A DNA stretch of 64,000 nucleotides from NCBI RefSeq assembly GCF_002874965.1, contig NZ_CP025624.1, forward strand, positions 3,224,001 through 3,288,000, read 5' to 3'. Every line of letters starts with the position of its first letter. Position 1 is the stretch's first letter. The DNA comes from Pseudomonas sp. NC02. Lineage in GTDB: Bacteria > Pseudomonadota > Gammaproteobacteria > Pseudomonadales > Pseudomonadaceae. This document shows, piece after piece, positions 53,604 to 62,900 of the stretch. The position numbers and the translations under genes are program-made. A model generated the notes under the pieces. It was not told where the DNA came from and did no database searches. It was given only the letters and a program-made list of their open reading frames with translations.

Positions 53604-54914
53604 ATGTCCAAGCCTGCACCCGTTGCCCAGGGTTTCGATGCCGTGTCCGCGGCTAAAAGCGACAAGGCCAGTCGCTACTTCCAATTGATGTTGCTGGTAC
53701 TGGCTGCCGGGGCGATCTACCCGATCCTCTACCTGCGCCAGGTCTACCAGACCACCATGCTCGAGGTGTTCCAGATCAACCACAGCCAGCTGGGTTATCT
53801 GTACTCGATGCTCGGTACGATCTTCCTGCTCAGCTACCTGCCGAGCGGCTGGTTGGCCGATCGCCTGCCGCCACGCTTCCTGATCTTCTTTTCGTTGGTG
53901 GCCACCGGGGCCCTGGGTATCTGGTACTCCACTGTGCCGTCGATGACCGGCCTGATGATCATCTTCGGCTGCTGGGGCCTGACCACCGGCCTGACCTTCT
54001 GGGCTTCGGTGCTCAAGCGGGTGAAGATGATCGCCCATCACAGTGAGCAGGGCCGCTTCTTCGGCATCCTCGACGGCGGCCGTGGCCTGGTGGAAGCCTT
54101 GCTGGCGACCGTGGCCCTGGGGCTGTTCGCCTACGCCACCGAGACCCGCAGCCAAACTGCGGCCGAAGGCTTCAAGCACGTGGTGTACCTGTATTCGTTC
54201 GTGTGTATCGCCATTGGTTGTGTGCTGGTGCTGCTCAAGGACCCCAAGTCCATGGCCGAAACTGCGGCGGTCGAGAAGGGCAAGTTCAACCTGATCGCCG
54301 ACCTCACCACCCTGGTGAAAATCCCCGAGCTGTGGCTGGTGACCGCCATCGTGTTCTGCGGTTACCACATGTTCTGGGCCACCTACAGCTTCTCCGATTA
54401 CCTGCAAGGCAGCGGCATGACCGCCGTGATGGCCGGCACCATCACCACCATCAAGTTGTGGATGCGACCCATCGGCGGGATCGGCGGCGGCTGGCTGGGG
54501 GACAAGTTTTCGAACATCTCGGTGCTGATCGTCGCGCTGATGCTGGTGACCCTGGCGATGGTCGGCCTGATCGTGTTCCCGGCCATTGGCAGCCTCGGCT
54601 TGCTGATCGGCACGGTGATCTTTATCGGCCTGATGACCTACGCGATTCGCGGCCTGTACTGGGCGATCCTCGACAGCTGCAACATCCCGCTGCGCATCAC
54701 CGGCCTGGCCATCGGCATCGTCTCGGTGGTGGGTTACCTGCCGGACACCTTTATCCCGCTGATCAATGGCTACCTCACCGACACATACCCGGGGCAGGTC
54801 GGCTACAACCTGTACTTCGGCTACATCGCCTTCATCGGCGTGCTCGGGACCCTCGCGGCCCTGACCTTGCGCGCCCGGATCAATCGTAAAAAATTCAACC
54901 AGACAGGTGCCTGA
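53604..54914 (+). CDS. MFS transporter
   Basis: The 436-residue inner-membrane protein has 12 segments, with G-W-L-A-D-R-L-P-P-R (about 93-102) as the MFS loop 2-3 motif. The ATG at 53604 has GAGG upstream. It sits 76 bases after the aldehyde dehydrogenase and one base before the enolase-superfamily gene, so it likely imports the operon's substrate. Confidence 0.92.
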   Translation: MSKPAPVAQGFDAVSAAKSDKASRYFQLMLLVLAAGAIYPILYLRQVYQTTMLEVFQINHSQLGYLYSMLGTIFLLSYLPSGWLADRLPPRFLIFFSLVATGALGIWYSTVPSMTGLMIIFGCWGLTTGLTFWASVLKRVKMIAHHSEQGRFFGILDGGRGLVEALLATVALGLFAYATETRSQTAAEGFKHVVYLYSFVCIAIGCVLVLLKDPKSMAETAAVEKGKFNLIADLTTLVKIPELWLVTAIVFCGYHMFWATYSFSDYLQGSGMTAVMAGTITTIKLWMRPIGGIGGGWLGDKFSNISVLIVALMLVTLAMVGLIVFPAIGSLGLLIGTVIFIGLMTYAIRGLYWAILDSCNIPLRITGLAIGIVSVVGYLPDTFIPLINGYLTDTYPGQVGYNLYFGYIAFIGVLGTLAALTLRARINRKKFNQTGA

Positions 54915-54915
54915 G

Positions 54916-56133
54916 ATGAAAATCGTCGCCCTTGAAACCCATATTGTCGCCGTACCGCCGCCGCACATCGGCGGCATGTACTGGCTGTTCGTCAAACTGA
55001 AAACCGACTGCGGCATCGAAGGCGTGGGCGAGATCTACGCCGCCACCTTCGGCCCCAAGGCCATGCTGCCGATCATCGAGGACGTGTTCGAGCGCTACCT
55101 GCTCAACCACGACCCGCACCATATCGAGCGCTTCTTCCGCCAGGCGTACTCCAGCGGTTTCACCCAGCGCCCCGACCTGACCATGATGGGCGTGGTCAGC
55201 GGCCTGGAAATGGCCTGCTGGGACATCATCGGCAAGGCCGCCAACAAACCGGTCTATGAGTTGCTGGGGGGCAAGGTCAACGAACGCCTGCGTTCCTACA
55301 CCTACCTGTACCCGGTCAACAGCAAGGGCGAGTACGACTACGACGACCCGGACCTGGCCGCCGAATGCGCGATCGAGAACATGAACAAGGGTTTCACCGC
55401 CGTGAAGTTCGACCCGGCAGGCCCGTACACCGCGTACTCCGGCCACCAGATCTCCCTGGAAGTGCTGGAACGCTGCGAAACCTTCTGCCGCAAGATTCGC
55501 GAGGCGGTGGGCGACAAGTGCGACCTGCTGTTCGGCACCCACGGGCAGATGGTGCCGTCGTCGGCGATTCGCCTGGCCAAGCGCCTGGAGAAATACGACC
55601 CGCTGTGGTTCGAAGAACCGGTGCCACCAGGCCAGGAAGAGGCCATGGCCCAGGTCGCGGCGAAGACCAGCATTCCCATCGCCACCGGCGAGCGCCTGAC
55701 CACCAAGTACGAGTTCTTCAAGCTCTTGCAGGCCGGTGGTGCATCGATCCTGCAAATGAACGTGGCCCGCTGCGGCGGCCTGCTGGAAGCCAAGAAAATC
55801 GCGAGCATGGCCGAGGCCTACTACGCGCAGATCGCCCCGCACCTGTACAACGGACCGATCGGCGCAGCGGCGAGTTTCCAGTTAGCCACGTGCACGCCGA
55901 ACTTCCTGATCCAGGAAAGCATCATGACCTGGGGCGGCTTCCATGCCGAAGTGCTGACCAAGCCGCTGCAATGGGAGGACGGCTACATCATCCCGTCCAC
56001 CGAGCCGGGCCTTGGGGTGGAGCTGAACATGGACGTGGTGCGCAAGCACACGCCGTACACCGGCGAGCGGCTGCACCTGCAAATGGCGCCCACGCCTGCT
56101 GACGTGAAAGACACTTCGCCCGCCAAGGGCTAA
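54916..56133 (+). CDS. Enolase-superfamily (mandelate racemase/dehydratase-like) enzyme
   Basis: The 405-residue protein has an N-terminal capping domain and a barrel. Metal-binding Glu are seen in W-F-E-E-P-V and T-G-E-R-L, and a Lys in A-V-K-F-D-P. Where galactonate dehydratase-type enzymes have D-F-H-G-R, this reads G-T-H-G-Q, so the first metal-binding Asp is Gly while the His is kept. It is probably a sugar-acid dehydratase or related lyase; substrate unknown. It starts one base after the MFS stop. Confidence 0.9.
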   Translation: MKIVALETHIVAVPPPHIGGMYWLFVKLKTDCGIEGVGEIYAATFGPKAMLPIIEDVFERYLLNHDPHHIERFFRQAYSSGFTQRPDLTMMGVVSGLEMACWDIIGKAANKPVYELLGGKVNERLRSYTYLYPVNSKGEYDYDDPDLAAECAIENMNKGFTAVKFDPAGPYTAYSGHQISLEVLERCETFCRKIREAVGDKCDLLFGTHGQMVPSSAIRLAKRLEKYDPLWFEEPVPPGQEEAMAQVAAKTSIPIATGERLTTKYEFFKLLQAGGASILQMNVARCGGLLEAKKIASMAEAYYAQIAPHLYNGPIGAAASFQLATCTPNFLIQESIMTWGGFHAEVLTKPLQWEDGYIIPSTEPGLGVELNMDVVRKHTPYTGERLHLQMAPTPADVKDTSPAKG

Positions 56134-56160
56134 AAAAAACGACTTATGCGGTAACCGTGA

Positions 56161-57771
56161 ATGACATACGACTACATCATCGCCGGTGCCGGCGCCGCAG
56201 GTTGCGTCCTGGCCAACCGACTCTCCGCCTCGGGCGAGCATTCGGTATTGCTGCTGGAAGCCGGCGGCAAGGACAGCTCCTGGTGGTTCAAGATCCCGGT
56301 CGGTTTCGCCAAGATGTACTACAACCCGACCTTCAACTGGATGTACTACAGCCAGCCGCAAAAACAGCTGGCCGACCGTGCCATCTATGCCCCGCGGGGG
56401 AAGGTGCAGGGCGGTTCCGGCTCGATCAACGCCATGATCTACGTGCGCGGCCAGGCCCATGATTTCGATGACTGGGCGGCCAATGGCAACGACGGCTGGG
56501 GCTTCAAGGACGTGCTGCCGTACTTCCGCAAGCTGGAAAATCACCCCCTGGGCGACACCGAATACCACGGCAGCAGCGGCCCCATCAGCATCACCCCGAT
56601 GAAGGGCCAGACTCACGCCATCTGCGATGTATTTCTCAAGGGCTGCGAGCAATTGGGCTATGGCCTGAGCGATGACTTCAACGGGCCGAACTTCGAAGGT
56701 GCGGGCCTCTACGACGTCAACACCCGCAACGGTGAGCGCTGCTCCAGCAGCTTTGCGCACCTGCACCCGGCGTTGGGTAGGCCGAACCTGACCGTGGAGT
56801 TGCATGCGCTGGTAGACCGCGTGCTGTTCGACGATCAGCAGCGCGCCACCGGCATCAGCGTGACCCAGCACGGCGTGGTTCGCACCTTTACCGCGCGCAA
56901 GGAGGTGATCCTGTGCGCCGGGGCGGTGGATACGCCGAAGATCCTGCAACTGTCGGGTGTGGCGGACAAGCAATTGCTCGCCGAACACAACATCCCGCTG
57001 GTCAAGGACCTGCCTGCAGTGGGGCAGAACCTGCAGGACCACCTCTGCGCCAGTTATTACTACAAGGCCAATATCCCGACCCTGAACGACCAGCTCAGTT
57101 CGCTGTTTGGCCAGTTCAAACTCGGCCTCAAATACCTGCTGACCCGCAAGGGCGCGCTGGCCATGAGCGTCAACCAGGCCGGCGGGTTCTTTCGCGGCAA
57201 CGAAGGGCAGGCGCACCCCAATCTGCAGCTGTACTTCAACCCGCTGTCGTACCAGATCCCGAAAAACAACAAGGCCAGCCTCAAGCCCGAGCCGTATTCA
57301 GGCTTCCTGCTGTGCTTCAACCCGTGCCGGCCTACCAGCCGCGGGACGATCCGCATCGCCTCGAAAAACCCACGGGACGCGGCCTTGATCGACCCCAACT
57401 ACCTGAGCACCCAAAAGGACATCGACGAGGTGATCCAGGGCAGCCGGCTGATGCGCAAGATCATGCAGGCGCCGGCGCTCAAGGGCGTGACGGTGGCCGA
57501 GGTATTGCCGGGGCCGGCGGTGCAAACCGATGAGCAGATGCTGCAGTACTTCCGCGAGAACAGCGGCTCGATCTATCACCTGTGTGGCTCTTGCGCCATG
57601 GGCTCGGACCCGCTGGTGTCGGTGGTGGACAAGCGCCTGAAGGTGCACGGGATGCAAGGGCTGCGGATTGTCGATGCGTCGATTTTCCCCAACGTGACCT
57701 CGGGCAATACCCATGCGGCGGTGTTGATGGTGGCGGAGAAGGGTGCGGATCTGATCCTGCAGGATGCCTGA
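56161..57771 (+). CDS. GMC-family FAD oxidoreductase (choline dehydrogenase-like)
   Basis: The 536-residue flavoprotein has FAD motif I-A-G-A-G-A-A-G-C-V-L-A-N-R-L, the GMC signature P-R-G-K-V-Q-G-G-S-G-S-I-N and the active-site His region Y-H-L-C-G-S-C-A-M-G (usually H-P-x-G-T-C). N-T-H-A-A-V near the end supplies the second catalytic residue. It oxidises an alcohol. Last gene of the four-gene operon; a REP follows. Confidence 0.94.
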   Translation: MTYDYIIAGAGAAGCVLANRLSASGEHSVLLLEAGGKDSSWWFKIPVGFAKMYYNPTFNWMYYSQPQKQLADRAIYAPRGKVQGGSGSINAMIYVRGQAHDFDDWAANGNDGWGFKDVLPYFRKLENHPLGDTEYHGSSGPISITPMKGQTHAICDVFLKGCEQLGYGLSDDFNGPNFEGAGLYDVNTRNGERCSSSFAHLHPALGRPNLTVELHALVDRVLFDDQQRATGISVTQHGVVRTFTARKEVILCAGAVDTPKILQLSGVADKQLLAEHNIPLVKDLPAVGQNLQDHLCASYYYKANIPTLNDQLSSLFGQFKLGLKYLLTRKGALAMSVNQAGGFFRGNEGQAHPNLQLYFNPLSYQIPKNNKASLKPEPYSGFLLCFNPCRPTSRGTIRIASKNPRDAALIDPNYLSTQKDIDEVIQGSRLMRKIMQAPALKGVTVAEVLPGPAVQTDEQMLQYFRENSGSIYHLCGSCAMGSDPLVSVVDKRLKVHGMQGLRIVDASIFPNVTSGNTHAAVLMVAEKGADLILQDA

Positions 57772-57774
57772 ATT

Positions 57775-57887
57775 GATCGTTCCCACGCTCTGCGTGGGAA
57801 TGCATCCTGTGACGCTCCGCGTCACGACTTCAAGAGCAGACGCGGAGCGTCCAGGGCGGCGTTCCCACGCGGAGCGTGGGAACGATC
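57775..57887. repeat. REP hairpin, different family
   Basis: GATCGTTCCCACGCTC starts at 57775 and is inverted at the end (GAGCGTGGGAACGATC, to 57887); inner arms GACGCTCCGCGTC and GACGCGGAGCGTC also pair. The end overlaps the stop codon of the convergent dehydratase gene. Confidence 0.9.
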
Positions 57888-58806
57888 ATAGAGAGACCGT
57901 GTTCTGCCACTGGGCAACCGTTTCGGCACTGATGCTTACCCCACCACACACAATCACCACCACATCCTCAACCCCGGCAATCGCCCCATGCTCCAGATAC
58001 GCCACGGCCAACGAAACCCCACATGCCGGTTCCACCAACTGGCGTAAATCATCGGCGTACCGCGCCACGCCTATCATCGCGTCGGCATCACTCAACACCA
58101 CGCATTGATGGGCAAACCTGCCGATATGCTGCACCGGCCACGTCGCCACCTGGGTCGCGGCCAACGACTTGGCCACGGTATCGATCTTCGCCAGCCGCAC
58201 GGGCTTTCCAGCCTCTACGGCAGCAGCAAACGAAGCCGCGCCCGCCGTTTCACACGCAATCACCTTGCAGCCGAACCGCCCATGACGCTCCAGGCCCGTC
58301 AGAACGCCCGCGAGCAGTCCACCGCCGCCCACCGAGGTCACGATGGCGCCCACCTGAGGGCAGTCCTCGAGAATCTCATCGATCATGCTGCTGTGGCCTT
58401 CCCACAACAGCGGGTGATCAAAGGCCGGCACATACAGTGCCTCAGGTGATTCGGAGAGTTGCAGCGCCAGCTCATTGGATTGATCCCACAGATCACCGTG
58501 CACCACCACCTCGGCCCCGGCCTGGCGGATGCGTGCGCGGGTGGCTTCGGGGGTGGTGGTCGGCACCACGATCCGCGCCTGTAACCCCAGGCCGCGCGCC
58601 GCGAAGGCCGTGGCCAGCCCGGCATTGCCGCCGGAGGGGCATACCACCGTGGTCTTGCCCTGGCTCGCCGCGTAGGCGCACAGCGTGGTCATGCCGCGCA
58701 ACTTGAACGAGCCACAGGGTTGCAGGTTCTCGAGCTTCAGCCAGACCCGCCGGGTAGCGGTAGACAAGCCGGGGTGCAGGATCAACGGGGTGCGAATCGG
58801 CAGCAT
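57886..58806 (-). CDS. PLP-dependent serine/threonine dehydratase-like enzyme
   Basis: The 306-residue fold-type II enzyme has the PLP lysine in G-S-F-K-L-R-G (Lys35), the loop [14 protein letters not shown] and V-V-I-V-C-G-G near the end; this last Cys is typical of eukaryotic-type L-serine dehydratases. It deaminates serine or a close analogue to a keto acid. AAGGA precedes the ATG. A sodium symporter gene lies 37 bases upstream on the same strand. Confidence 0.9.
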   Translation of the reverse strand: MLPIRTPLILHPGLSTATRRVWLKLENLQPCGSFKLRGMTTLCAYAASQGKTTVVCPSGGNAGLATAFAARGLGLQARIVVPTTTPEATRARIRQAGAEVVVHGDLWDQSNELALQLSESPEALYVPAFDHPLLWEGHSSMIDEILEDCPQVGAIVTSVGGGGLLAGVLTGLERHGRFGCKVIACETAGAASFAAAVEAGKPVRLAKIDTVAKSLAATQVATWPVQHIGRFAHQCVVLSDADAMIGVARYADDLRQLVEPACGVSLAVAYLEHGAIAGVEDVVVIVCGGVSISAETVAQWQNTVSL

Positions 58807-58843
58807 TTCACAAGTTCCTTTTGGGTGAGGCTGCCATCCTACC

Positions 58844-60247
58844 TCAGCTCGTGGCTGCCACCAGGGGTTCGGCCGGTGTCCTGCGGCGCGTCACATGGCT
58901 GATGCCCATGATGATCAACGGCGTGAACAGGGCGATGTAGGCGTTGTCGATGCCCCACGGATTACCGGCGAGGAACCAGCCGACGGTCGCGAGCAACGAG
59001 GCAATGATGCTCAGGAATGCCCCGGCCGCCGTGCCGAATTTCGGCGCGTAGAACACCATCAACACCAGCACGGCCAGGGAGGCGCGTAACGCCTTGCCGA
59101 GGAAGGCGATCATCAGCACCTTGTCCGAGGTCAGTGCCATGGCAATCGGCAACAGGCCGACAGCGATGGTCGCCAGGCGCACGAAGCGCAGGGACTTGGC
59201 GTCGCTTTTTTCCGGGTTGAACCATGGCTCGTAGAAGTCTCGCAGCAACAACGTCGCCGAGCCCATGCTCACCGCCGAAATGGTGCCGAACAGCGAGCCG
59301 GCAAGGCCTGCCACCACCAGCCCGGCCGTCAGTTGGTCCATGCTGGCGATCAGGGTGGGGAAGGCTTGCAGGGAGTCGACATGGGGGAACAGCACCGCGC
59401 TGCACATACCGATCAGTGCTGCGCCGATGCCGAACGGCACCATCAGCACCGCCACGTAGAAGCAGGCGCGCTGGGCCTTGCCTGCGTGGCTGACGGTGTT
59501 CACCGCCTGGATTACGTATTGGGTGGAGAAGATCGAACCGATCCCGGCGATCATCCAGGCGATGATCTGGCCCCAACCCACGGCGGTCCAGTCAAACATG
59601 CTGGCAGGCAATTGCGCTTGCAGCTGGCCGATGCCGCCCACCTGCTTCAGGCCGAACCACAAGGCCAAGCCGACGCCCAGGTATTTCAGGGCGGCGTGGA
59701 CGAAGTTGGTGTAGATCACTGAGCGCATGCCGCCGATGCTGACGTATGCCACCGAGACTACGCCGACGATCACGATCGCCAGGGTTCGGTCTACTTGCAT
59801 CACGCTGGCCAATACGGCGCCGCCGCTGGCGTAGATCGAGACGGCGACGATCTCCAGGGCAAAGATGGTGATGATCGACGTGGCGAAGCGGGTGCGTTGG
59901 CCGTAGTTGCGCGCGAGTACGCCGGAGATGGTGTTGTCGCCCAGGTCCTTGTATTTGCGCGCCAGTAGCCAGGCGAAGAGTACGAAGCCCAGGGCCAGGG
60001 CGAACAGGTTCCAGGCGGCGGAGATGCCGACCTTGAAACCGGTTTGGGCGGTGCCGATGCTGACTGCGGTGCCGATAAATTCCGAGAGCATCAGGAAGCC
60101 GATCAGGAACGCCGGGAAGTGGCCGCCGCCGGTGGTGTAGTTGTTGGCGCTGCGGGAGTGGCGGCGGACGCCGTAGCTGATCAGTGCCAGGCTGAGCATG
60201 TACAGGCCGGTGATGGACAGTACGATCCATGAGGAGTGGGTGGGCAT
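58844..60247 (-). CDS. Sodium:solute symporter (SSS family)
   Basis: The 467-residue inner-membrane protein has about 13 segments. S-E-F-I-G-T-A-V-S-I-G-T-A-Q and A-L-K-Y-L-G-V-G lie in the SSS core, and G-S-L-F-G-T-I-S-A-V-S-M-G-S-A-T-L-L-L-R-D is the family signature. It probably imports the amino acid used by the dehydratase gene directly downstream. AAAGAG precedes the ATG. Confidence 0.92.
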   Translation of the reverse strand: MPTHSSWIVLSITGLYMLSLALISYGVRRHSRSANNYTTGGGHFPAFLIGFLMLSEFIGTAVSIGTAQTGFKVGISAAWNLFALALGFVLFAWLLARKYKDLGDNTISGVLARNYGQRTRFATSIITIFALEIVAVSIYASGGAVLASVMQVDRTLAIVIVGVVSVAYVSIGGMRSVIYTNFVHAALKYLGVGLALWFGLKQVGGIGQLQAQLPASMFDWTAVGWGQIIAWMIAGIGSIFSTQYVIQAVNTVSHAGKAQRACFYVAVLMVPFGIGAALIGMCSAVLFPHVDSLQAFPTLIASMDQLTAGLVVAGLAGSLFGTISAVSMGSATLLLRDFYEPWFNPEKSDAKSLRFVRLATIAVGLLPIAMALTSDKVLMIAFLGKALRASLAVLVLMVFYAPKFGTAAGAFLSIIASLLATVGWFLAGNPWGIDNAYIALFTPLIIMGISHVTRRRTPAEPLVAATS

Positions 60248-60355
60248 TTTTTATACTCTTTAGGTATTTTTGTAATTGTGGGTAGTTTCCTCTGCTGGTT
60301 TTGCTTTCGTCTAATATCGGGTTGGTATGGTTTGATACTCTTTTGGTATGGGTGT

Positions 60356-60718
60356 ATATCCGTTATCTGGGTAACGGCTACCTATGGTTTCGCTCTTACA
60401 GCGAGGGCCGCTGCGCAATACCTGCGTTCGGCCTCGGGCTTATTGGGGCAGTCAGATCAAGATCAAAAGCAAGAGCACGGCGGCCTGAAAGCCGACCTGA
60501 GTGTTAAAAGCCAAGCGCTTTTCTGTAGGAGCTGGCTTGCCGGCGATGCAGACACCTCGGTGCATCAGGTACACCCAGTTGATGCCATCGCCGGCAAGCC
60601 AGCTCCTACAGTGGACCGTGCCCGCTTTAGCTTCTGATTTGGCTTTTAACACTCAAGCCGGCTTTCAGGCCGCTGTAAGAGCGGAACCAATATCGGCCAT
60701 CACCCAAATAACGGATAT
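60356..60718. repeat. Composite inverted repeat with different REP core (copy 2)
   Basis: The ends ATATCCGTTAT (60356) and ATAACGGATAT (ending 60718) are inverted, with CGCTCTTACAGCG and CCGCTGTAAGAGCGG matching inside. Bases 60414-60511 are identical to the complement of 1401-1498 in copy 1. The core hairpin 60523-60611 (CTGTAGGAGCTGGCTTGCCG) is another REP family from copy 1. It fills the 480-base gap between the symporter and lyase genes; the open frame over it is an artefact. Confidence 0.85.
60523..60611. repeat. REP hairpin in the core of copy 2
   Basis: CTGTAGGAGCTGGCTTGCCG (from 60523) continues to GCGATG at 60548 and is inverted exactly at 60586-60611; the 37-base centre is unrelated. 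Confidence 0.92.
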
Positions 60719-60727
60719 GCCCCCGAT

Positions 60728-61837
60728 CTACCACCCCCGCAACCGCTCCCAAACCTGCACCTCACCATTCTCCAGCAGCGCGCCATAGCTGCCGAACTGC
60801 GTCCCCGTAGCACACGCATGGTTAGGCAAAACCCTCAGCCGCGTCCCCAGCGGAAACCGCTCAACCACATCCACCGCCACCCCGTCGAACCAAGCCACCC
60901 CATGCTCCTGATTCGCGCTGCCCACCAGCAACCCCTCGATCACCTCACCACCCTCGGTACACACCTGCCCATAACCAAAATCCCGCTTCTGCGACTGCGT
61001 CCCACGATCCCGACTCATCGCCATCCACCCCGCGTCGGTAATGATCCAGCCCTTTTCCACCTGATGCCCGATCACCGTAGTCAGCACACTCAACGCCAGC
61101 TCATCAATGCGGCACACCCCAACGTTATGCATCACCAAATCAAAAAACGCATAAACCCCAGCCCGCAGCTCAGTCACACCCTCCAGGCTCACCGCCGACA
61201 GCGCCGTGGGCGTCGAACCCACACTCACCTGCAAGCAAGGCAACCCCGCCCCCCGAATCACCTCGGCCGCTGCAACACAGCGCGCCCGTTCCTGCTCGGC
61301 AATCGCCCGCAACGCCTCAGGCGTATCCAGCCCGTAACTTTCCCCGGCATGAGTCAACACCCCGGCAAGCATCCCGCCGCCATACAGCAGCCTGGCGATC
61401 TCCAGCAACAGCGGATCCTGAGGCTTCACCCCGGACCGGTGCCCATCACAGTTAATCTCAATCAGCACCGCAAAAACCTCACCCTGCAGCGCACCAAACT
61501 CGACAATCGCCCGGGCCCCGGCAAGGCTGTCGGTGATCAGCGTCAGCGCACACCCCTGACGACGCAACGCCAACGCCTGAGGCAATTTATGCGGCGCCAT
61601 CGCCACCGCATACAGAACGTCCCGAATGCCGAGGTCGAAAAAATACTCGGCCTCCTTCAACGTCGAAACCGTAATCCCCGTGGCCCCGGCGGCGATTTGC
61701 GCCGCCACCACCTCGGCACATTTATGGGTCTTCACATGGGGCCGCAAGCGCACACCCAAGTCATCGGCACGCTGCTGCATACGCAGGATATTGCGCTGCA
61801 TCCGGCTCACATCCAGCAAAGCTGTCGGGGTTTCCAT
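60728..61837 (-). CDS. D-threonine aldolase/D-serine dehydratase-like PLP enzyme
   Basis: The 369-residue fold-type III (alanine-racemase-like) enzyme has the PLP lysine in R-P-H-V-K-T-H-K (about 32-39) and, near the C-terminus, P-N-H-A-C-A-T, the metal-binding His/Cys of DSD1-type D-serine dehydratases and D-threonine aldolases. It cleaves or deaminates a D-beta-hydroxy amino acid. The ATG at 61835-61837 has GGAG upstream. Divergent regulator gene 58 bases away. Confidence 0.9.
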   Translation of the reverse strand: METPTALLDVSRMQRNILRMQQRADDLGVRLRPHVKTHKCAEVVAAQIAAGATGITVSTLKEAEYFFDLGIRDVLYAVAMAPHKLPQALALRRQGCALTLITDSLAGARAIVEFGALQGEVFAVLIEINCDGHRSGVKPQDPLLLEIARLLYGGGMLAGVLTHAGESYGLDTPEALRAIAEQERARCVAAAEVIRGAGLPCLQVSVGSTPTALSAVSLEGVTELRAGVYAFFDLVMHNVGVCRIDELALSVLTTVIGHQVEKGWIITDAGWMAMSRDRGTQSQKRDFGYGQVCTEGGEVIEGLLVGSANQEHGVAWFDGVAVDVVERFPLGTRLRVLPNHACATGTQFGSYGALLENGEVQVWERLRGW

Positions 61838-61868
61838 CGTGCACACTCCAAAAGGTAAATTGACGGTC

Positions 61869-61884
61869 TATCCAGTACTGGATA
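61869..61884. promoter_or_regulatory. 16-bp perfect palindrome between lyase and DauR-like genes
   Basis: TATCCAGTACTGGATA is its own reverse complement. It lies 32 bases from the lyase ATG and 11 from the regulator ATG, so it is likely the site of the DauR-like protein controlling both. Confidence 0.65.
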
Positions 61885-61894
61885 TGTTGTCTGA

Positions 61895-62521
61895 ATGAAA
61901 AAACACACTCCCGAACAAGCGGCCTTGATCAGCCAGCTCGAACAGATTGCCGAAGGCCTGAGCAAGACCTTCAGCCCGTTTTGCGAGGTCGTGCTGCACG
62001 ACCTGCGCGACCCGCAGCACGCAATCATGGCCATCCACAACAACCTCTCCGGGCGCCAGCCGGGTGACCCGGCCACCGAGCTGGGCCTGGCGCGGATTGC
62101 CGATCCCGAGTACCCGCAGGTGATCGCCAACTACCAGAACCAGTTCGCCGACGGGCGTCAGGTCAAGAGCACTTCCATCGGCATCAAGGACTCCACCGGC
62201 AAGTACGTGGCGGCCTTGTGCATGAACGTCGACCTCTCGTTGTTCCGTGGCTTGCAGGGCATGCTGGAACAGTTCGGCTCGGTCAGCGGCGATCGGCCCG
62301 CCGAGTCTCTCGACCCGTCCGGTGCGGACGCCATTCGTGCGCGCATCGACCAGTTCGCCGCACGCCTGGCGACCACCCCACGAGCCCTCAAGGCCGCCGA
62401 CCGGCGCCTGCTGATGCAAGAGCTGAAAGAAGCCGGCGTGATGGACATCCGGCGTGCCATGGAAACGGTTGCCTCACACCTTGGGGTCTCGCGGGCGGCG
62501 GTCTACACCTACGCCAAATGA
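61895..62521 (+). CDS. DauR-like regulator (YheO-type PAS domain and helix-turn-helix)
   Basis: The 208-residue protein has the YheO/PAS-like sensing domain (about 15-125: F-C-E-V-V-L-H-D-L, S-T-S-I-G-I-K-D-S, A-A-L-C-M-N-V-D) and a C-terminal helix-turn-helix (V-A-S-H-L-G-V-S-R-A-A-V-Y-T-Y-A). DauR of P. aeruginosa controls D-arginine use, so this relative may sense a D-amino acid. Weak ribosome site. Its stop lies one base from the convergent ridA stop. Confidence 0.9.
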   Translation: MKKHTPEQAALISQLEQIAEGLSKTFSPFCEVVLHDLRDPQHAIMAIHNNLSGRQPGDPATELGLARIADPEYPQVIANYQNQFADGRQVKSTSIGIKDSTGKYVAALCMNVDLSLFRGLQGMLEQFGSVSGDRPAESLDPSGADAIRARIDQFAARLATTPRALKAADRRLLMQELKEAGVMDIRRAMETVASHLGVSRAAVYTYAK

Positions 62522-62522
62522 C

Positions 62523-62900
62523 CTATGCCGAGCGCGCCACGGCTTCGATTTCAATCAGATAGCCGTGGTGCAGTTCCGGCACCGGCACCACCGCGCGGGC
62601 GGGGCGGTGATCCCCCAGCGCAGCGGCGTACAAGCCATCAAATTCAGGCCAGTGTTTTACCCCCACCACGTACACCGTGACTTTCACCAGGTCTGCGGGT
62701 GAGCCGCCTGCGGCCTTCAAAATCGCCAACAGATTGTCCAGGGCCACTTGAGCCTGTTCGGCAAACGAAGCCTCGAGGTTATGACGCCCGTCAGGGCTCA
62801 CCGGCAATTGACCGGAGATGTACAGCGTGCCCTGGTGGCTTACGGCCTGGGAGTAGTGACCGGCAGGCGCCGAGGCCGCGGGGGTGTGGACGAAGTTCAT
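62523..62900 (-). CDS. RidA-family enamine/imine deaminase
   Basis: The 125-residue trimeric protein hydrolyses reactive enamine/imine intermediates released by PLP dehydratases. It has G-T-L-Y-I-S-G-Q-L-P-V, A-D-L-V-K-V-T-V-Y-V and R-P-A-R-A-V-V-P-V-P-E-L with the catalytic Arg. Its ATG overlaps the dehydratase stop (ATGA), so the enzyme and its cleaner are made together. Confidence 0.93.
   Translation of the reverse strand: MNFVHTPAASAPAGHYSQAVSHQGTLYISGQLPVSPDGRHNLEASFAEQAQVALDNLLAILKAAGGSPADLVKVTVYVVGVKHWPEFDGLYAAALGDHRPARAVVPVPELHHGYLIEIEAVARSA

Noticed and set aside
53550..55016. 488-codon minus frame opposite the MFS gene
   Set aside because: His/Gln/Gly-rich shadow of a membrane protein gene, without family features.
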